The position numbers and the translations under genes are program-made. A stretch of 28,588 nt of DNA from Bacillota bacterium (GTDB taxonomy: Bacteria; Bacillota; Clostridia; Christensenellales; SZUA-584). Every line of letters starts with the position of its first letter. Positions within the stretch are counted from its first letter, which is position 1. The notes beneath the pieces are model-generated. The model was not told the origin of the DNA and made no database searches. It was given only the letters and a program-made list of their open reading frames with translations. This document shows, in pieces, positions 7,473-15,078 of the stretch. The stretch spans positions 1 to 28,588 of the forward strand of contig JAEWWC010000104.1 in NCBI GenBank assembly GCA_023396555.1, given 5' to 3'.

Positions 7473-8436
7473 CTGTCTCCCCTGTTTGAGCCGCTTCGGA
7501 CGGCACATAATATCTCACGTAATCCACGGCAAGGCAGCTTGGAAACACTGTCTTTTTATCAGGGTGTCCCGGCCATACCCCGCCTACCGCCAGCGTCAGT
7601 ATCAGGTACATTTCTTGTTTGGGAACGCCGCGCCTGGTGGTATAGTACAGTTCATCATCCACATACCACTTCAATGAATCCTTATCCCACTCCACGGCAT
7701 ATACGTGGAAAGCTTCAGGGTCTTCCACCGTGGTCTGCCCGACGTTTTTATATAACCTGTCGTATTTCAGGAAATGATTGACGCCGTAGACCAGATGGGG
7801 CTCGCTGCCGATCATCTCCAGCACATCGATCTCATAGCTGTCCTCATATGCCAGCAGCCAGAACGCCGGAAACATTCCCTTGCCCACCGGTAGGCTCATA
7901 CGCGCTTCAAACCGCCCAAACTGAAAATCCAGCTTATTCGCTGTTTCCACCATGCCGGAGGTATACCGTTTGCCATCCTTCTCCTCATCCCGCGCTTCCA
8001 GATACAGTATGCCGTCCTTGACATACGAATTGGCCGGCGTATAATACTGCAGCTCCCCGTTGTAATTGTTCTTGCGCTCCACTTCCGTCCAGTATTCGAT
8101 GTTGAGCGTCGGTTTATCAAATTCATCCGACCAGACAAGCGTCCACTTCCCCGGTGACTCCGGGCTGGCACTGGAAACAGGGACGTTCTCTGCCAATGTT
8201 GTTTGCTGAATGGATGGGGCAGTCTCTGACGGCTCGGATGTCTTCTCAGGCGCATGCGCCAGCGCTGTCTTGGGCTTCACAAGGACAGGGGCGCTGTAAA
8301 GCCCGACTTGTTCGTCGTCTGCCGAATCCTCCTGCTGGCCGAGTGCCATGTCCTGAGGCAGTCTAAAATCTATGACATAGAGGGACAGACATGCGATCAC
8401 TATGCATACTGTCACTATCACCATCAACTTTCTCAA
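7459..8436 (-). CDS. Membrane-anchored family 16 glycoside hydrolase (beta-glucanase type)
   Basis: A 325-residue protein with a hydrophobic anchor or signal (about 4-22), a low-complexity Pro/Ser/Glu/Thr linker to about residue 95, and a GH16 jelly roll. The catalytic motif EIDVLE is present (Glu202 nucleophile, Asp204, Glu207 acid/base), with WSDEFD, YWTEVE and GRFEARMSLPVGKGMFPAFW also typical. GH16 enzymes cut beta-1,3- or mixed-linkage beta-1,3-1,4-glucans and some galactans. I place the start at the TTG at 8436, after GGGGGAG, giving the N-terminus MRKLMVIVTV. The frame runs on to 8736, but that extension has no anchor-like start and crosses a terminator. It is the first gene of the cassette with the GT2 synthase and the deacetylase. 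Confidence 0.85.
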   Translation of the reverse strand: MRKLMVIVTVCIVIACLSLYVIDFRLPQDMALGQQEDSADDEQVGLYSAPVLVKPKTALAHAPEKTSEPSETAPSIQQTTLAENVPVSSASPESPGKWTLVWSDEFDKPTLNIEYWTEVERKNNYNGELQYYTPANSYVKDGILYLEARDEEKDGKRYTSGMVETANKLDFQFGRFEARMSLPVGKGMFPAFWLLAYEDSYEIDVLEMIGSEPHLVYGVNHFLKYDRLYKNVGQTTVEDPEAFHVYAVEWDKDSLKWYVDDELYYTTRRGVPKQEMYLILTLAVGGVWPGHPDKKTVFPSCLAVDYVRYYVPSEAAQTGETDDSH

Positions 8437-8720
8437 ACCGTCTCCCCCGTCCAACGTTTCATCGCAGGGCTTTTTTGGATTTCTCCAGAAAAAAACACAC
8501 AGCAAACGCCGTGCATCACGCGTACCGCTTCGCCGTGGGCCAGTTCGCCACCACCCGACCTGTTGCTCAGTCATATCATAGCCCACGAATTCCGCCCCAT
8601 CCATTGGAGAAAAGGTTAAATATTGGGTGCTTTTGTGCTTTAAATGACGCATATGTCGAACAAGAAATGTCGATGCGGAGCTGGGCTTGGATGAACTGTA
8701 TGAAGTGTATATGAAGGCAT
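8437..8720. other. Intergenic stretch with no intact gene
   Basis: Between the PASTA gene and the GH16 start there is no convincing intact gene. It should contain the promoter for the polysaccharide cassette, but I see no good -35/-10 pair on the minus strand. The right end holds a possible plus-strand gene remnant (8643-8722), next to the terminator of the upstream operon. Confidence 0.5.
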
Positions 8721-8722
8721 AA
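8643..8722 (+). pseudogene. Possible frameshifted remnant of a gene 3' end
   Basis: One plus-strand frame reads NDAYVEQEM (8643-8669). Shifting by one base at about 8669, another reads VDAELGLDELYEVYMKA and then TAA at 8720-8722. Together they look like a natural acidic-amphipathic protein C-terminus broken by a one-base deletion. I do not recognise the family, and so short a match could be chance. Confidence 0.25.
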
Positions 8723-8758
8723 AAAAGAAGGCCCACTTCCTTTTGGTTGTGAGCCTTC
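8721..8758 (-). terminator. Rho-independent terminator of the ABC-PASTA operon
   Basis: On the minus strand GAAGGCTCAC (8758-8749) pairs with GTGGGCCTTC (8736-8727), a 10 bp stem with one G-U pair, followed by six T residues. It begins 12 bases after the PASTA gene stop. Confidence 0.88.
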
Positions 8759-8769
8759 CAGATGTATTA

Positions 8770-10614
8770 TTATGGTTCTGGTGTTTCTGAGACGTCAGGT
8801 GGCACCCCAGCCGGATTTGTGTAAAGAGTAATTGTGGTACCGTATGCGGTTATCGTATTCTTTACAATGGACTGCGCCACGATATCATCTTCGCCCTCTG
8901 TCCCTACATAATTCTCTGACACGGCGAACACGATCTTAAAGGTCTTGTTTCCAAGGGCCAGCGCCTCTTGTTGCGTTTTACCATAGAAATCAAACATCTT
9001 GATCGACTTGCTCTTTGCATAAGTCAGTGTAATCTTTGTGCCTTCAGGCGTCTCCGTTCCTGCGCTGATGCTCTGCTTCCAGATAGCGCCGGGCAGTGCA
9101 CCGTTACCATCCTTCTCCACGAACACCGGGACCAGCTTTAGCTCCTCGCACATGGCGATGGCCTGCTCACGCGTGATAGCCACATCATAGCCCGTTGAAG
9201 CGCCTGTAGTAAAGTCAGGCACATACACCACCTTGCCCTTGGACACCGTGATGCTGATCGTCTTGCGAACGCCAATTGACGTGCTAGCCGGGGTTTGATA
9301 AATGACTGTCCCTGCCGGGGAACTGCTGTTGGTCGTTGTCGCCTCAATCACAATGCGCGCCCCCTGCTCGTTGAGCTCCAGCGCCCAGTTCTCAATCGCG
9401 TCGCGTGTCTGCCCCACGAACGAGGGGACCACGATCTTGTTGCCCAGCGAATAATACAGCTCGAGGTAGTCGCCCTTCTCATATACCGTACCTGCCGAAA
9501 TGCTCTGCGATATGAACGCTCCCGCGGACGAACCGGAATACTTCTCGATGATAGTTACCGGAATACCCAGTTCTGCCGCGATGGACGTGGCCATCTCCTT
9601 GGTGTAATCCGAGAAATCCGGTATCTCAATCATCTTGCCCTTGGAGGCTACCAGCTTGATCTCGGTGCCCGCCGGCACCTTCTCCTTCGCCTTCACGCTC
9701 TGCGAGATGATGGAACCTTCGGGAACATAGTCGTCGTACTTCTGTTCAACGGTGAGCACAAGTCCGTTGTCGTTGGCAAATACATAGCATTCCGACAACG
9801 TCATCGTCTTGAAATCCGGCACCTCAATCTGTTCGACGGTGGTGTCCACGCCCTTGGACACGATCACATATATCGGCGTGTCGCGGCGCACCTCGTTGCC
9901 CACCACGGTGTTGTCGTTGATCTCATAGCGGATCACCTTGCCTTCCGGCACCGTAGCGCTGAACTCAGTCGTCACGCGCACCTTGGTCATAAAGTTAGCC
10001 GCGGCCCATGCGTCCACCTCATCCTTGGTCATGTTCATCAGATCAGGCAGCGGCAGCGTCACGGATAGGTCCGGCCCCAGCGATACGGTGACATAGACGA
10101 AGTCGCCCTTTTTCACCTTGGAATCCGCAGCCGTCTCCTGCGATATGATCACGCCCGCTTCCACTTCGTCACTGTAAACCTCCTCGGCCTGCAGGTTAAG
10201 CCCGTTCTGGGCGGCCCACAGCTGCGCCTCCGTCTGCGGACGGCCCACCAGGTTGATCACCTTGATGCCGCCCGACAGTACCAACACAAGTATCAGTACG
10301 ATAATCAGCAGCGCGCCGGCTCCCGCCGCAATGGCGATGATCCGCTTTTTATTGCCCCCGTCAGTGGGCGGCGTGCGGTTCTCCTTCCTTTCGGGCAATG
10401 TGAACCCGCTCTTCTGTTCGTACTTAAACCCGGTATTCTGCTCCGGGCTCTTGACAGCTTTAACGGTTTTAACGCTTTTGACGGAAACCTCCCTGGGCGC
10501 GTCCGGCCCGGGGAGGTTCTTATTTGCAGGGGATGGTTCATCGTTCCTTTTAGGGGATGGCTCATCACTCCTTTTATTGTAACCGCTCAAAAAGTTGTTG
10601 TTATTATCGTCCAT
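8770..10614 (-). CDS. Membrane protein with seven PASTA repeats and no kinase domain
   Basis: The 614-residue protein has a charged cytoplasmic N-terminus of about 90 residues with a repetitive KSVKTVKAVK stretch, one membrane helix (about 92-115), and then an extracellular array I divide into seven PASTA-like units of 60-75 residues. Unit boundaries are marked by recurring VPDF/IPDF/VPSF starts, by PEG or PAG followed by an IISQS-like strand, and by VTVSxG or VSKG ends. PASTA domains bind muropeptides, lipid II or beta-lactams and are best known from PknB/PrkC kinases and some penicillin-binding proteins; neither catalytic domain is present here. I chose the ATG at 10614 (AGAGG upstream) over the GTG at 10617. 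It lies 13 bases after the ABC permease gene, so it is probably a sensor or wall anchor for that transporter. Confidence 0.9.
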   Translation of the reverse strand: MDDNNNNFLSGYNKRSDEPSPKRNDEPSPANKNLPGPDAPREVSVKSVKTVKAVKSPEQNTGFKYEQKSGFTLPERKENRTPPTDGGNKKRIIAIAAGAGALLIIVLILVLVLSGGIKVINLVGRPQTEAQLWAAQNGLNLQAEEVYSDEVEAGVIISQETAADSKVKKGDFVYVTVSLGPDLSVTLPLPDLMNMTKDEVDAWAAANFMTKVRVTTEFSATVPEGKVIRYEINDNTVVGNEVRRDTPIYVIVSKGVDTTVEQIEVPDFKTMTLSECYVFANDNGLVLTVEQKYDDYVPEGSIISQSVKAKEKVPAGTEIKLVASKGKMIEIPDFSDYTKEMATSIAAELGIPVTIIEKYSGSSAGAFISQSISAGTVYEKGDYLELYYSLGNKIVVPSFVGQTRDAIENWALELNEQGARIVIEATTTNSSSPAGTVIYQTPASTSIGVRKTISITVSKGKVVYVPDFTTGASTGYDVAITREQAIAMCEELKLVPVFVEKDGNGALPGAIWKQSISAGTETPEGTKITLTYAKSKSIKMFDFYGKTQQEALALGNKTFKIVFAVSENYVGTEGEDDIVAQSIVKNTITAYGTTITLYTNPAGVPPDVSETPEP

Positions 10615-10627
10615 CACGGATTCCTCT

Positions 10628-12436
10628 CTAGTGCGTGATATCCTTCTTCTTAAATACCAGCATCGACACGCCCACGCAGACGGCAGCCAGCGCCAGCAGC
10701 ATGATTATACCATATGTCAGGCTGATCGGCACGCCATTTTGGATCATTGTCTGTACCGGTGTCATCATATAGTCGGATTGCGGCCGGAAGAAGTCGGATA
10801 TCTGCAAGTATGGAATGGGCGTCCAAGCCAGCCAATCCGCCATGGTGGTATAGGCGAGTACGGTCATACCGATCACGCTGGCCACAAAGCATACGATAGG
10901 CACGGCAATGGCTACCGCAATATTCTTCACCAGCACGGACAGCATGTAGGCCACACTGTACGCGAACACGATGGTCACGATGCACGCGAAGAACTTGGGT
11001 ATATAGTAGGCAAAGAAGCCGACCTCGCCCGCCACCGTATAGTTGGGGAACGAGAAATCGCTGAACCCGAAGCAGATGCCGTTGAGCACGATGTTGAGCA
11101 GGATGCCCGCCACATACATCACCAGGCACAGCAGCAACCCCGCAAGGAACTTGGACATCAGTATCTTCAGGCGCGTTTTGGGACGGATCATCAGCAGGCG
11201 GATGGTACCCATCTGGAACTCGCTGGCCATCAGCCAGCCGCCCACCAGTATGCCAAACAGCGCCACCAGAATGGAAAACATAAGGAACTGCACCGTGATG
11301 CTGCGCGCGCCGTCCGACACATACTTCATGTCCGGCTTCTCGGCGTCCAGACAGCTCTGCGCGATGATGATATTGTTGTTGTACTTGGCGATCTGCGCGT
11401 CAATTGCTGCAGAATAGCGGGCGTACGTGCCGTACTGCATCGCCAGATACTGATCCTGATTGAACTGCTCCTCCGTCACCTTGGTCGTATACATGATTTG
11501 GTTGCGGTTGTTGGTGATGTCGTCCAGCGCGGTGTTCTGCCACATGTCAGCCATCGGCACAATGTTATGCGCCAGACGGTATTCCAGTATCGGTATATTG
11601 TTTTCCTTCACGAGCTGGATCTGCTTCTGGAGGTCTTCGATCTGCTGGCTCAAGCCCTCTTCCTGATCGGGATGCTCGATGATATCCTTCTCCAATATCT
11701 CTATCTGGTCTTCAAAGTTCTTGATATTGTTGTTTTCCTGATCGATCTTCAGGCCGATGTACTGGGCGAAGTCGTTGTTTTTCACCACATCGAACAGCGT
11801 TTGAATCTTGGCTTCCGCCTCGTCCAGCGCGGCCAGACGCTCTTCCGGCGTGATGTTCACATACTTTTTGTTGAACGCCTCATCCTCGCCGAGATACATA
11901 AAGTTCTGCACCCCTTCTTTCAGAACAGCCGGGTCTTCCTTGTCGATGTTCTCAAAGATGAACTTGTCGAATAGCGGCTGCATATCCCACGTCAGGTCCA
12001 CGCGATAGTCCTGGTATGTCGTGATGTAGCTTGCCAGTTCAACGTAATAGTTGATCTGTACGTCTATCGCCCGCAGCGCGACATCCAGCGTACCCGGCGT
12101 GGTGAACCATGTTTCATCCATGTCCGTCTGCTGCTGCTGCAGGTTCTGTATGTTCCAGTAATACGGGTTATCCGGCATGATGGTCACGCCGTTCACCGTG
12201 ATGGGCTCCCCGCCATTTCCGCCCGGATAGTACATATCCTTGTAGCTGTAAGCCATAGCCCGGCTTGTTGCATACATGATGGGCCCGCCGCCCATGTTGT
12301 TCTCATCTTTGGCTGTAAGCGCAGTGATCACCGGGAACGCCACGCTGACCGCCAGTATCAGTATGCCGAATATCAGCAGGAACTTTACCCGAAGTATGTT
12401 TTTGAATTCCGTACCTATCTGCCTTAAGAATCCCAT
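10628..12436 (-). CDS. ABC-2-type transporter permease with large coiled-coil extracellular domain
   Basis: The product has 602 residues. One membrane helix near the N-terminus (about 19-40) is followed by an unusually long extracytoplasmic region to about residue 380. It includes a heptad-rich stretch from about 195 to 290 (KIDQENNNIKNFEDQIEILE and LSQQIEDLQKQIQLVKE). Five or so further helices begin at ITVQFLMFSILVALFGILVGG, and the motif ASEFQMGTIRLLMIRPKTR is typical of ABC-2 permeases. The gene is 34 bases downstream of its ATPase gene and 13 bases upstream of the PASTA gene. The substrate is unknown; such exporters move peptides, antibiotics or lipids. The coiled coil could contact the PASTA ectodomain, which is inference. 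Confidence 0.88.
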   Translation of the reverse strand: MGFLRQIGTEFKNILRVKFLLIFGILILAVSVAFPVITALTAKDENNMGGGPIMYATSRAMAYSYKDMYYPGGNGGEPITVNGVTIMPDNPYYWNIQNLQQQQTDMDETWFTTPGTLDVALRAIDVQINYYVELASYITTYQDYRVDLTWDMQPLFDKFIFENIDKEDPAVLKEGVQNFMYLGEDEAFNKKYVNITPEERLAALDEAEAKIQTLFDVVKNNDFAQYIGLKIDQENNNIKNFEDQIEILEKDIIEHPDQEEGLSQQIEDLQKQIQLVKENNIPILEYRLAHNIVPMADMWQNTALDDITNNRNQIMYTTKVTEEQFNQDQYLAMQYGTYARYSAAIDAQIAKYNNNIIIAQSCLDAEKPDMKYVSDGARSITVQFLMFSILVALFGILVGGWLMASEFQMGTIRLLMIRPKTRLKILMSKFLAGLLLCLVMYVAGILLNIVLNGICFGFSDFSFPNYTVAGEVGFFAYYIPKFFACIVTIVFAYSVAYMLSVLVKNIAVAIAVPIVCFVASVIGMTVLAYTTMADWLAWTPIPYLQISDFFRPQSDYMMTPVQTMIQNGVPISLTYGIIMLLALAAVCVGVSMLVFKKKDITH

Positions 12437-12470
12437 TGTCTTGTCCTTTCTCCGTTATTATGATATCCGG

Positions 12471-13394
12471 TTATCTGATTTGCGTTTTGGTGCCCGTCGT
12501 CATGGAGATGAAATCCTGCTCCAGCGTCCGGTGCGCCTGATTCACCGCGAATATGTCGATGTCCATTTTCACCAGCGCGCGGATGATCTCGGGTATCTGG
12601 TCACGCTTCATCACCACGGTTACGCCGCCGTTCTCACGGTCGCAGTTGGCATCGAGGCTCTTGAAATACTCCAGCACCTTTTCATTGTCGCTGGTGGAAA
12701 ACGCGTAGCTGTAGATATCCTCGTCGGAAGATTCCTGCACCTGATCGATCGTCTTCTCCCCAATGATCACGCCGTTGTCGATGATGTATATACGGTCGCA
12801 CATCAGCTCCATCTCCGCGAGCAGGTGGCTGGACACGAACACGCCCACCTCCGCGTTCTTGGAAAGGTACTTCAAAAGGTCGCGCAGCTCCTTGATGCCG
12901 ATGGGATCGAGACCGTTGGTCGGTTCGTCCAGCACCAGCAGCCGCGGCCTGTGCAACAGGGCCTGCGCGATGCCCACGCGCTGGCGCATACCCAGCGAAT
13001 AGTTCTTGACCTTGTCATTGATACGCTGAGACATCTTGACCAGGCTGACCACCTCGTCGATGTGCTCCTTCTTAATGCCCTCGTGCAGCGATGCAAAATA
13101 TTCGAGGTTTTGCCGCCCCGTCATCCTCTTGTAAAGATCCGGGTTCTCCACGATGCCGCCCACGTTGCGCATCGCATTCTCAAAATCCGTCACGATATTG
13201 TGTCCGCAAATACTGATGCGGCCGGCGGTGACGGAGAACAGCCCCATTACGGACTTGATGGTCGTCGTCTTACCGGCGCCGTTTGGCCCCAGGAAACCTA
13301 CGATCTCGCCCGAATTGACCGTCAAAGATATTTCGTCCAGTATTTTTTTGTTTTTTATAACCTTGGTCAGACTTTCAATTTTCAGCAGTTCCAA
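12471..13394 (-). CDS. ABC transporter ATP-binding protein
   Basis: This 307-residue ATPase has Walker A GPNGAGKT (36-43), a Q-loop region, the signature YSLGMRQRV (132-140), Walker B LLVLDE (152-157) and the switch histidine of VFVSSH. The C-terminal 90 residues form the extra domain found in ABC-2 exporters of the CcmA/BcrA type. I place the start at the TTG at 13394, which has GAAAGGA about seven bases upstream and gives MELLKIESLTK; a GTG at 13415 would put that site inside the gene. It energises the permease encoded next. Confidence 0.93.
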   Translation of the reverse strand: MELLKIESLTKVIKNKKILDEISLTVNSGEIVGFLGPNGAGKTTTIKSVMGLFSVTAGRISICGHNIVTDFENAMRNVGGIVENPDLYKRMTGRQNLEYFASLHEGIKKEHIDEVVSLVKMSQRINDKVKNYSLGMRQRVGIAQALLHRPRLLVLDEPTNGLDPIGIKELRDLLKYLSKNAEVGVFVSSHLLAEMELMCDRIYIIDNGVIIGEKTIDQVQESSDEDIYSYAFSTSDNEKVLEYFKSLDANCDRENGGVTVVMKRDQIPEIIRALVKMDIDIFAVNQAHRTLEQDFISMTTGTKTQIR

Positions 13395-13646
13395 TGACGT
13401 GTCCTTTCCACACACATGATGTGCAATTTTTATCTTTATTAAGACGTCACAGAAACAAAATAGTTCCCCAAAAATGACATCTTTACCGAAATAATTTTTC
13501 TATACGGATGGCCCGTAATCCTTTTTCACGTGTGCGCTCTTCACAACATTATTTATACGAGTGTTGACTCTTGTACATTAATTTATACTCAACCCGTCCC
13601 GTTACCCGTAATACCATCATTTCTGACCTGTGCCTGATAAAGGCGC
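13395..13646. other. AT-rich intergenic region upstream of the ABC-PASTA operon
   Basis: No open frame of note lies here. It should carry the promoter for the minus-strand ABC operon; a possible -10 (TATAAA, minus strand, near 13555) has no matching -35, so I assign none. On the plus strand TTGACT and TATACT near 13563-13588 are only 14 bases apart, too close for a normal promoter. Confidence 0.5.
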
Positions 13647-13868
13647 AAAAAAAAGCCGGCCGACTCCAGCTTGCTGACAAAACCTAAAAGAAAAAGAACT
13701 TCGGGCTAGCCTGAACATTACCATGCCTTTTGACTGGATTTACCAGCGAAAGGCGAACAAAAAGATGGAGACAGCACGCATAAACGCTCCGCTGACCTAT
13801 CGTAGGCACAAGCGGGGCGTAACCCGATGACAAACAAAGTTTGTCATCGGCCTGAAGTCGATCCGGCT
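13647..13868 (-). ncRNA. Structured non-coding RNA, possibly a raiA-motif RNA
   Basis: This 222-base stretch has no coding frame but dense complementarity. The ends pair: AGCCGG (13654-13659) with CCGGCT (13863-13868) and CGAC (13661-13664) with GTCG (13857-13860). Inside are a 12 bp perfect hairpin (13824-13835/13839-13850, loop of three), a two-part hairpin GCTCCGCT/AGCGGGGC plus CCTA/TAGG (13786-13818), a two-part hairpin GCCTTT/AAAGGC plus CTGG/CCAG (13725-13754), and TTCGGG/CCTGAA (13700-13715). On the minus strand the last arm runs directly into eight T residues (13654-13647), which gives the strand and 3' end; AGCTGG/CCGGCT there can also form a short terminator hairpin. A possible -10, TATTAA, lies at 13883-13878. 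Size, closing helix and host fit the clostridial raiA-motif RNA, but that name is from memory and not checked against a covariance model. Confidence 0.65.
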
Positions 13869-13887
13869 CCTTTCAATTTAATACGTG

Positions 13888-14313
13888 TCAGCCGTCTTGC
13901 GGCTCCTCAGCGACGCGTTCATTCTCTTTTGTCGGCCTCGTTTTAATCAGCAGCAGGTGCAGCGTAACGCCCACGCCGACCGCGCCCAGCACCAAATATA
14001 CCCAAAAGGTTTTCACGAACACGGCGGATATCCCCAACAGCACCCACAGCGTGATGATGCCACGCGCCTTAGCCGCTTTTGTGATGCCGCCGCCGTTTCG
14101 GTAATGCTCGATGTAGGGTCCAAAAAAGCGGCTGCGCAGCAGAAACTGATAGGCCTTCGGAGAGCTGGCGGAAAAACACCCTGCCGCCAGCAGCACAAAA
14201 GGCGTAGTGGGCACCACCGGTATCACGATGCCCACAGCTCCCAGCGCCAGCAGTAAAAATCCGCACGCGATCAGCACGTACTTCTTCAAGCGCCCCTTTG
14301 AGGATTCAGTCAT
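13888..14313 (-). CDS. DUF454 (YbaN-family) small membrane protein
   Basis: The 141-residue product matches DUF454: GAVGIVIPVVPTTPFVLLAAG, SSPKAYQFLLRSRFFGPYI, and then two further hydrophobic segments near the C-terminus. Members are inner-membrane proteins of unknown function, some next to haem or redox genes. The ATG at 14313 has GGAG upstream and overlaps the preceding zinc-ribbon stop by four bases (ATGA), so I prefer it to the GTG at 14325. It is the last gene of the five-gene TetR operon, and a structured RNA begins about 20 bases after its stop. Confidence 0.88.
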   Translation of the reverse strand: MTESSKGRLKKYVLIACGFLLLALGAVGIVIPVVPTTPFVLLAAGCFSASSPKAYQFLLRSRFFGPYIEHYRNGGGITKAAKARGIITLWVLLGISAVFVKTFWVYLVLGAVGVGVTLHLLLIKTRPTKENERVAEEPQDG

Positions 14314-14549
14314 CTGCCGCTCCACGCGGGCAGCTTCGCCAGGCTTCGCTCAGCCACGCCGCGCGCCGCCGCTTCGTCCAGCCCCTGCGTGCGTACGATG
14401 AAGTGCGTCATGCTGTCCAGCTTCTCGTCGTACGACTGCATAGAGCCGTCCGGACGCGCGCAGTAACGGCAATAATCCTTGCTCTCATCACCCAGTGCAA
14501 AGTCCTCCGGCTTGGTCATTGGCATCCCGCATGCGATGCACATCTTCAT
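14310..14549 (-). CDS. Putative zinc-ribbon protein
   Basis: This is a 79-residue protein. CIACGMPM and YCRYCARPDGS give two Cys-x2-Cys knuckles about 20 residues apart, as in the putative zinc-ribbon family (Pfam zinc_ribbon_2) that often accompanies TetR or acetyltransferase genes in Clostridia. The remainder (about 40-79) is predicted helical. The start ATG follows AAAGGAG; both ends overlap neighbouring genes by four bases. The function is unknown; zinc or redox sensing is possible but not shown. Confidence 0.82.
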   Translation of the reverse strand: MKMCIACGMPMTKPEDFALGDESKDYCRYCARPDGSMQSYDEKLDSMTHFIVRTQGLDEAAARGVAERSLAKLPAWSGR

Positions 14550-14878
14550 AATCCCATCTCCTTTCCGTCAGTATTGTCGTATGCAGCCATCGCGCCGGGC
14601 AGGCACTTGATCACGCCGGACACGCCCGATGTGGTCAGCGTGAGCGCCACAGCATCGCACACCTCCTCGCGGGTCGCGCCCGCCTGCTTGGCCATCGGCG
14701 CGTGTGCAGCCACCGCTCCCGTGTCCCCCTGCGATGCCTTAATGCCGATGTAGATGAGCTGCCGCGTCCTGGCGTCCAGCCCGTCCATCGCGCATACGGC
14801 ATCGATCAAGCCATTAAACGCCTGCGCCGCCTGCGGCATTTCCTTCAGGAACACCGCGTATGGATTTTCGCTGCTCAT
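14546..14878 (-). CDS. Carboxymuconolactone decarboxylase (CMD) family protein without the CxxC motif
   Basis: The 110-residue protein has the all-helical CMD/AhpD-like pattern: LDARTRQLIYIGIKASQG, AVAAHAPMAKQAGATREEVCDAV. The redox CxxC that precedes the conserved histidine in AhpD is replaced by D-T-G-A-V before H. It therefore should not be a thiol peroxidase partner of the classical kind and may be a decarboxylase-like or binding subfamily. It overlaps both neighbours by four bases. I would not assign a reaction. Confidence 0.85.
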   Translation of the reverse strand: MSSENPYAVFLKEMPQAAQAFNGLIDAVCAMDGLDARTRQLIYIGIKASQGDTGAVAAHAPMAKQAGATREEVCDAVALTLTTSGVSGVIKCLPGAMAAYDNTDGKEMGL

Positions 14879-15078
14879 TGCTTTCTCCTGTCATATGGGT
14901 CCACCCCGAACTTGATCAGTTCTTCGATGCCTGTTTGTGTCAGTGTAAAATGCCGAGAATTCTCGCCGGACGGCTCAAACCACCCGAGCGCCTGCATGCG
15001 CGCAAACAACCGGCAGCCCAGCGTCCCGCCCAGATGCTCAAAACAGCATTTTGCGGTCAAAGGCTTTTTCTCTTCCAC
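14875..15078 (-). CDS. Small winged-helix-like protein resembling the C-terminal part of ArsR regulators
   Basis: The product has 67 residues: FEHLGGTLGCRLFARMQALGW, then FTLTQTGIEELIKFGVDPYD. This resembles the tail of certain ArsR-type regulators (LGGxLGxxL...GW...LTxxGxxxL), but the DNA-recognition helices are absent, so it is either a stand-alone small domain or a reduced regulator. The GTG start follows the TetR stop immediately (TAAGTG) and has GGAAGGAG upstream. Its tight packing in the operon argues that it is expressed. Confidence 0.72.
   Translation of the reverse strand: MEEKKPLTAKCCFEHLGGTLGCRLFARMQALGWFEPSGENSRHFTLTQTGIEELIKFGVDPYDRRKQ

Noticed and set aside
8437..8736. N-terminal extension of the GH16 protein
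   Set aside because: It crosses the terminator of the upstream operon, lacks a ribosome site at its start, and would hide the membrane anchor more than 100 residues inside.
10628..12436. Long plus-strand frame at 10595-11974 opposite the ABC permease
   Set aside because: It is the antisense shadow of a clear permease gene, with no ribosome site and a low-complexity His/Arg-rich translation.
12276..13397. Plus-strand frame of 373 codons opposite the ABC ATPase
   Set aside because: It is antisense to Walker and signature motifs and has no family features.
13563..13588. Plus-strand promoter TTGACT/TATACT
   Set aside because: The spacer is only 14 bases, and nothing on the plus strand follows that it could drive.
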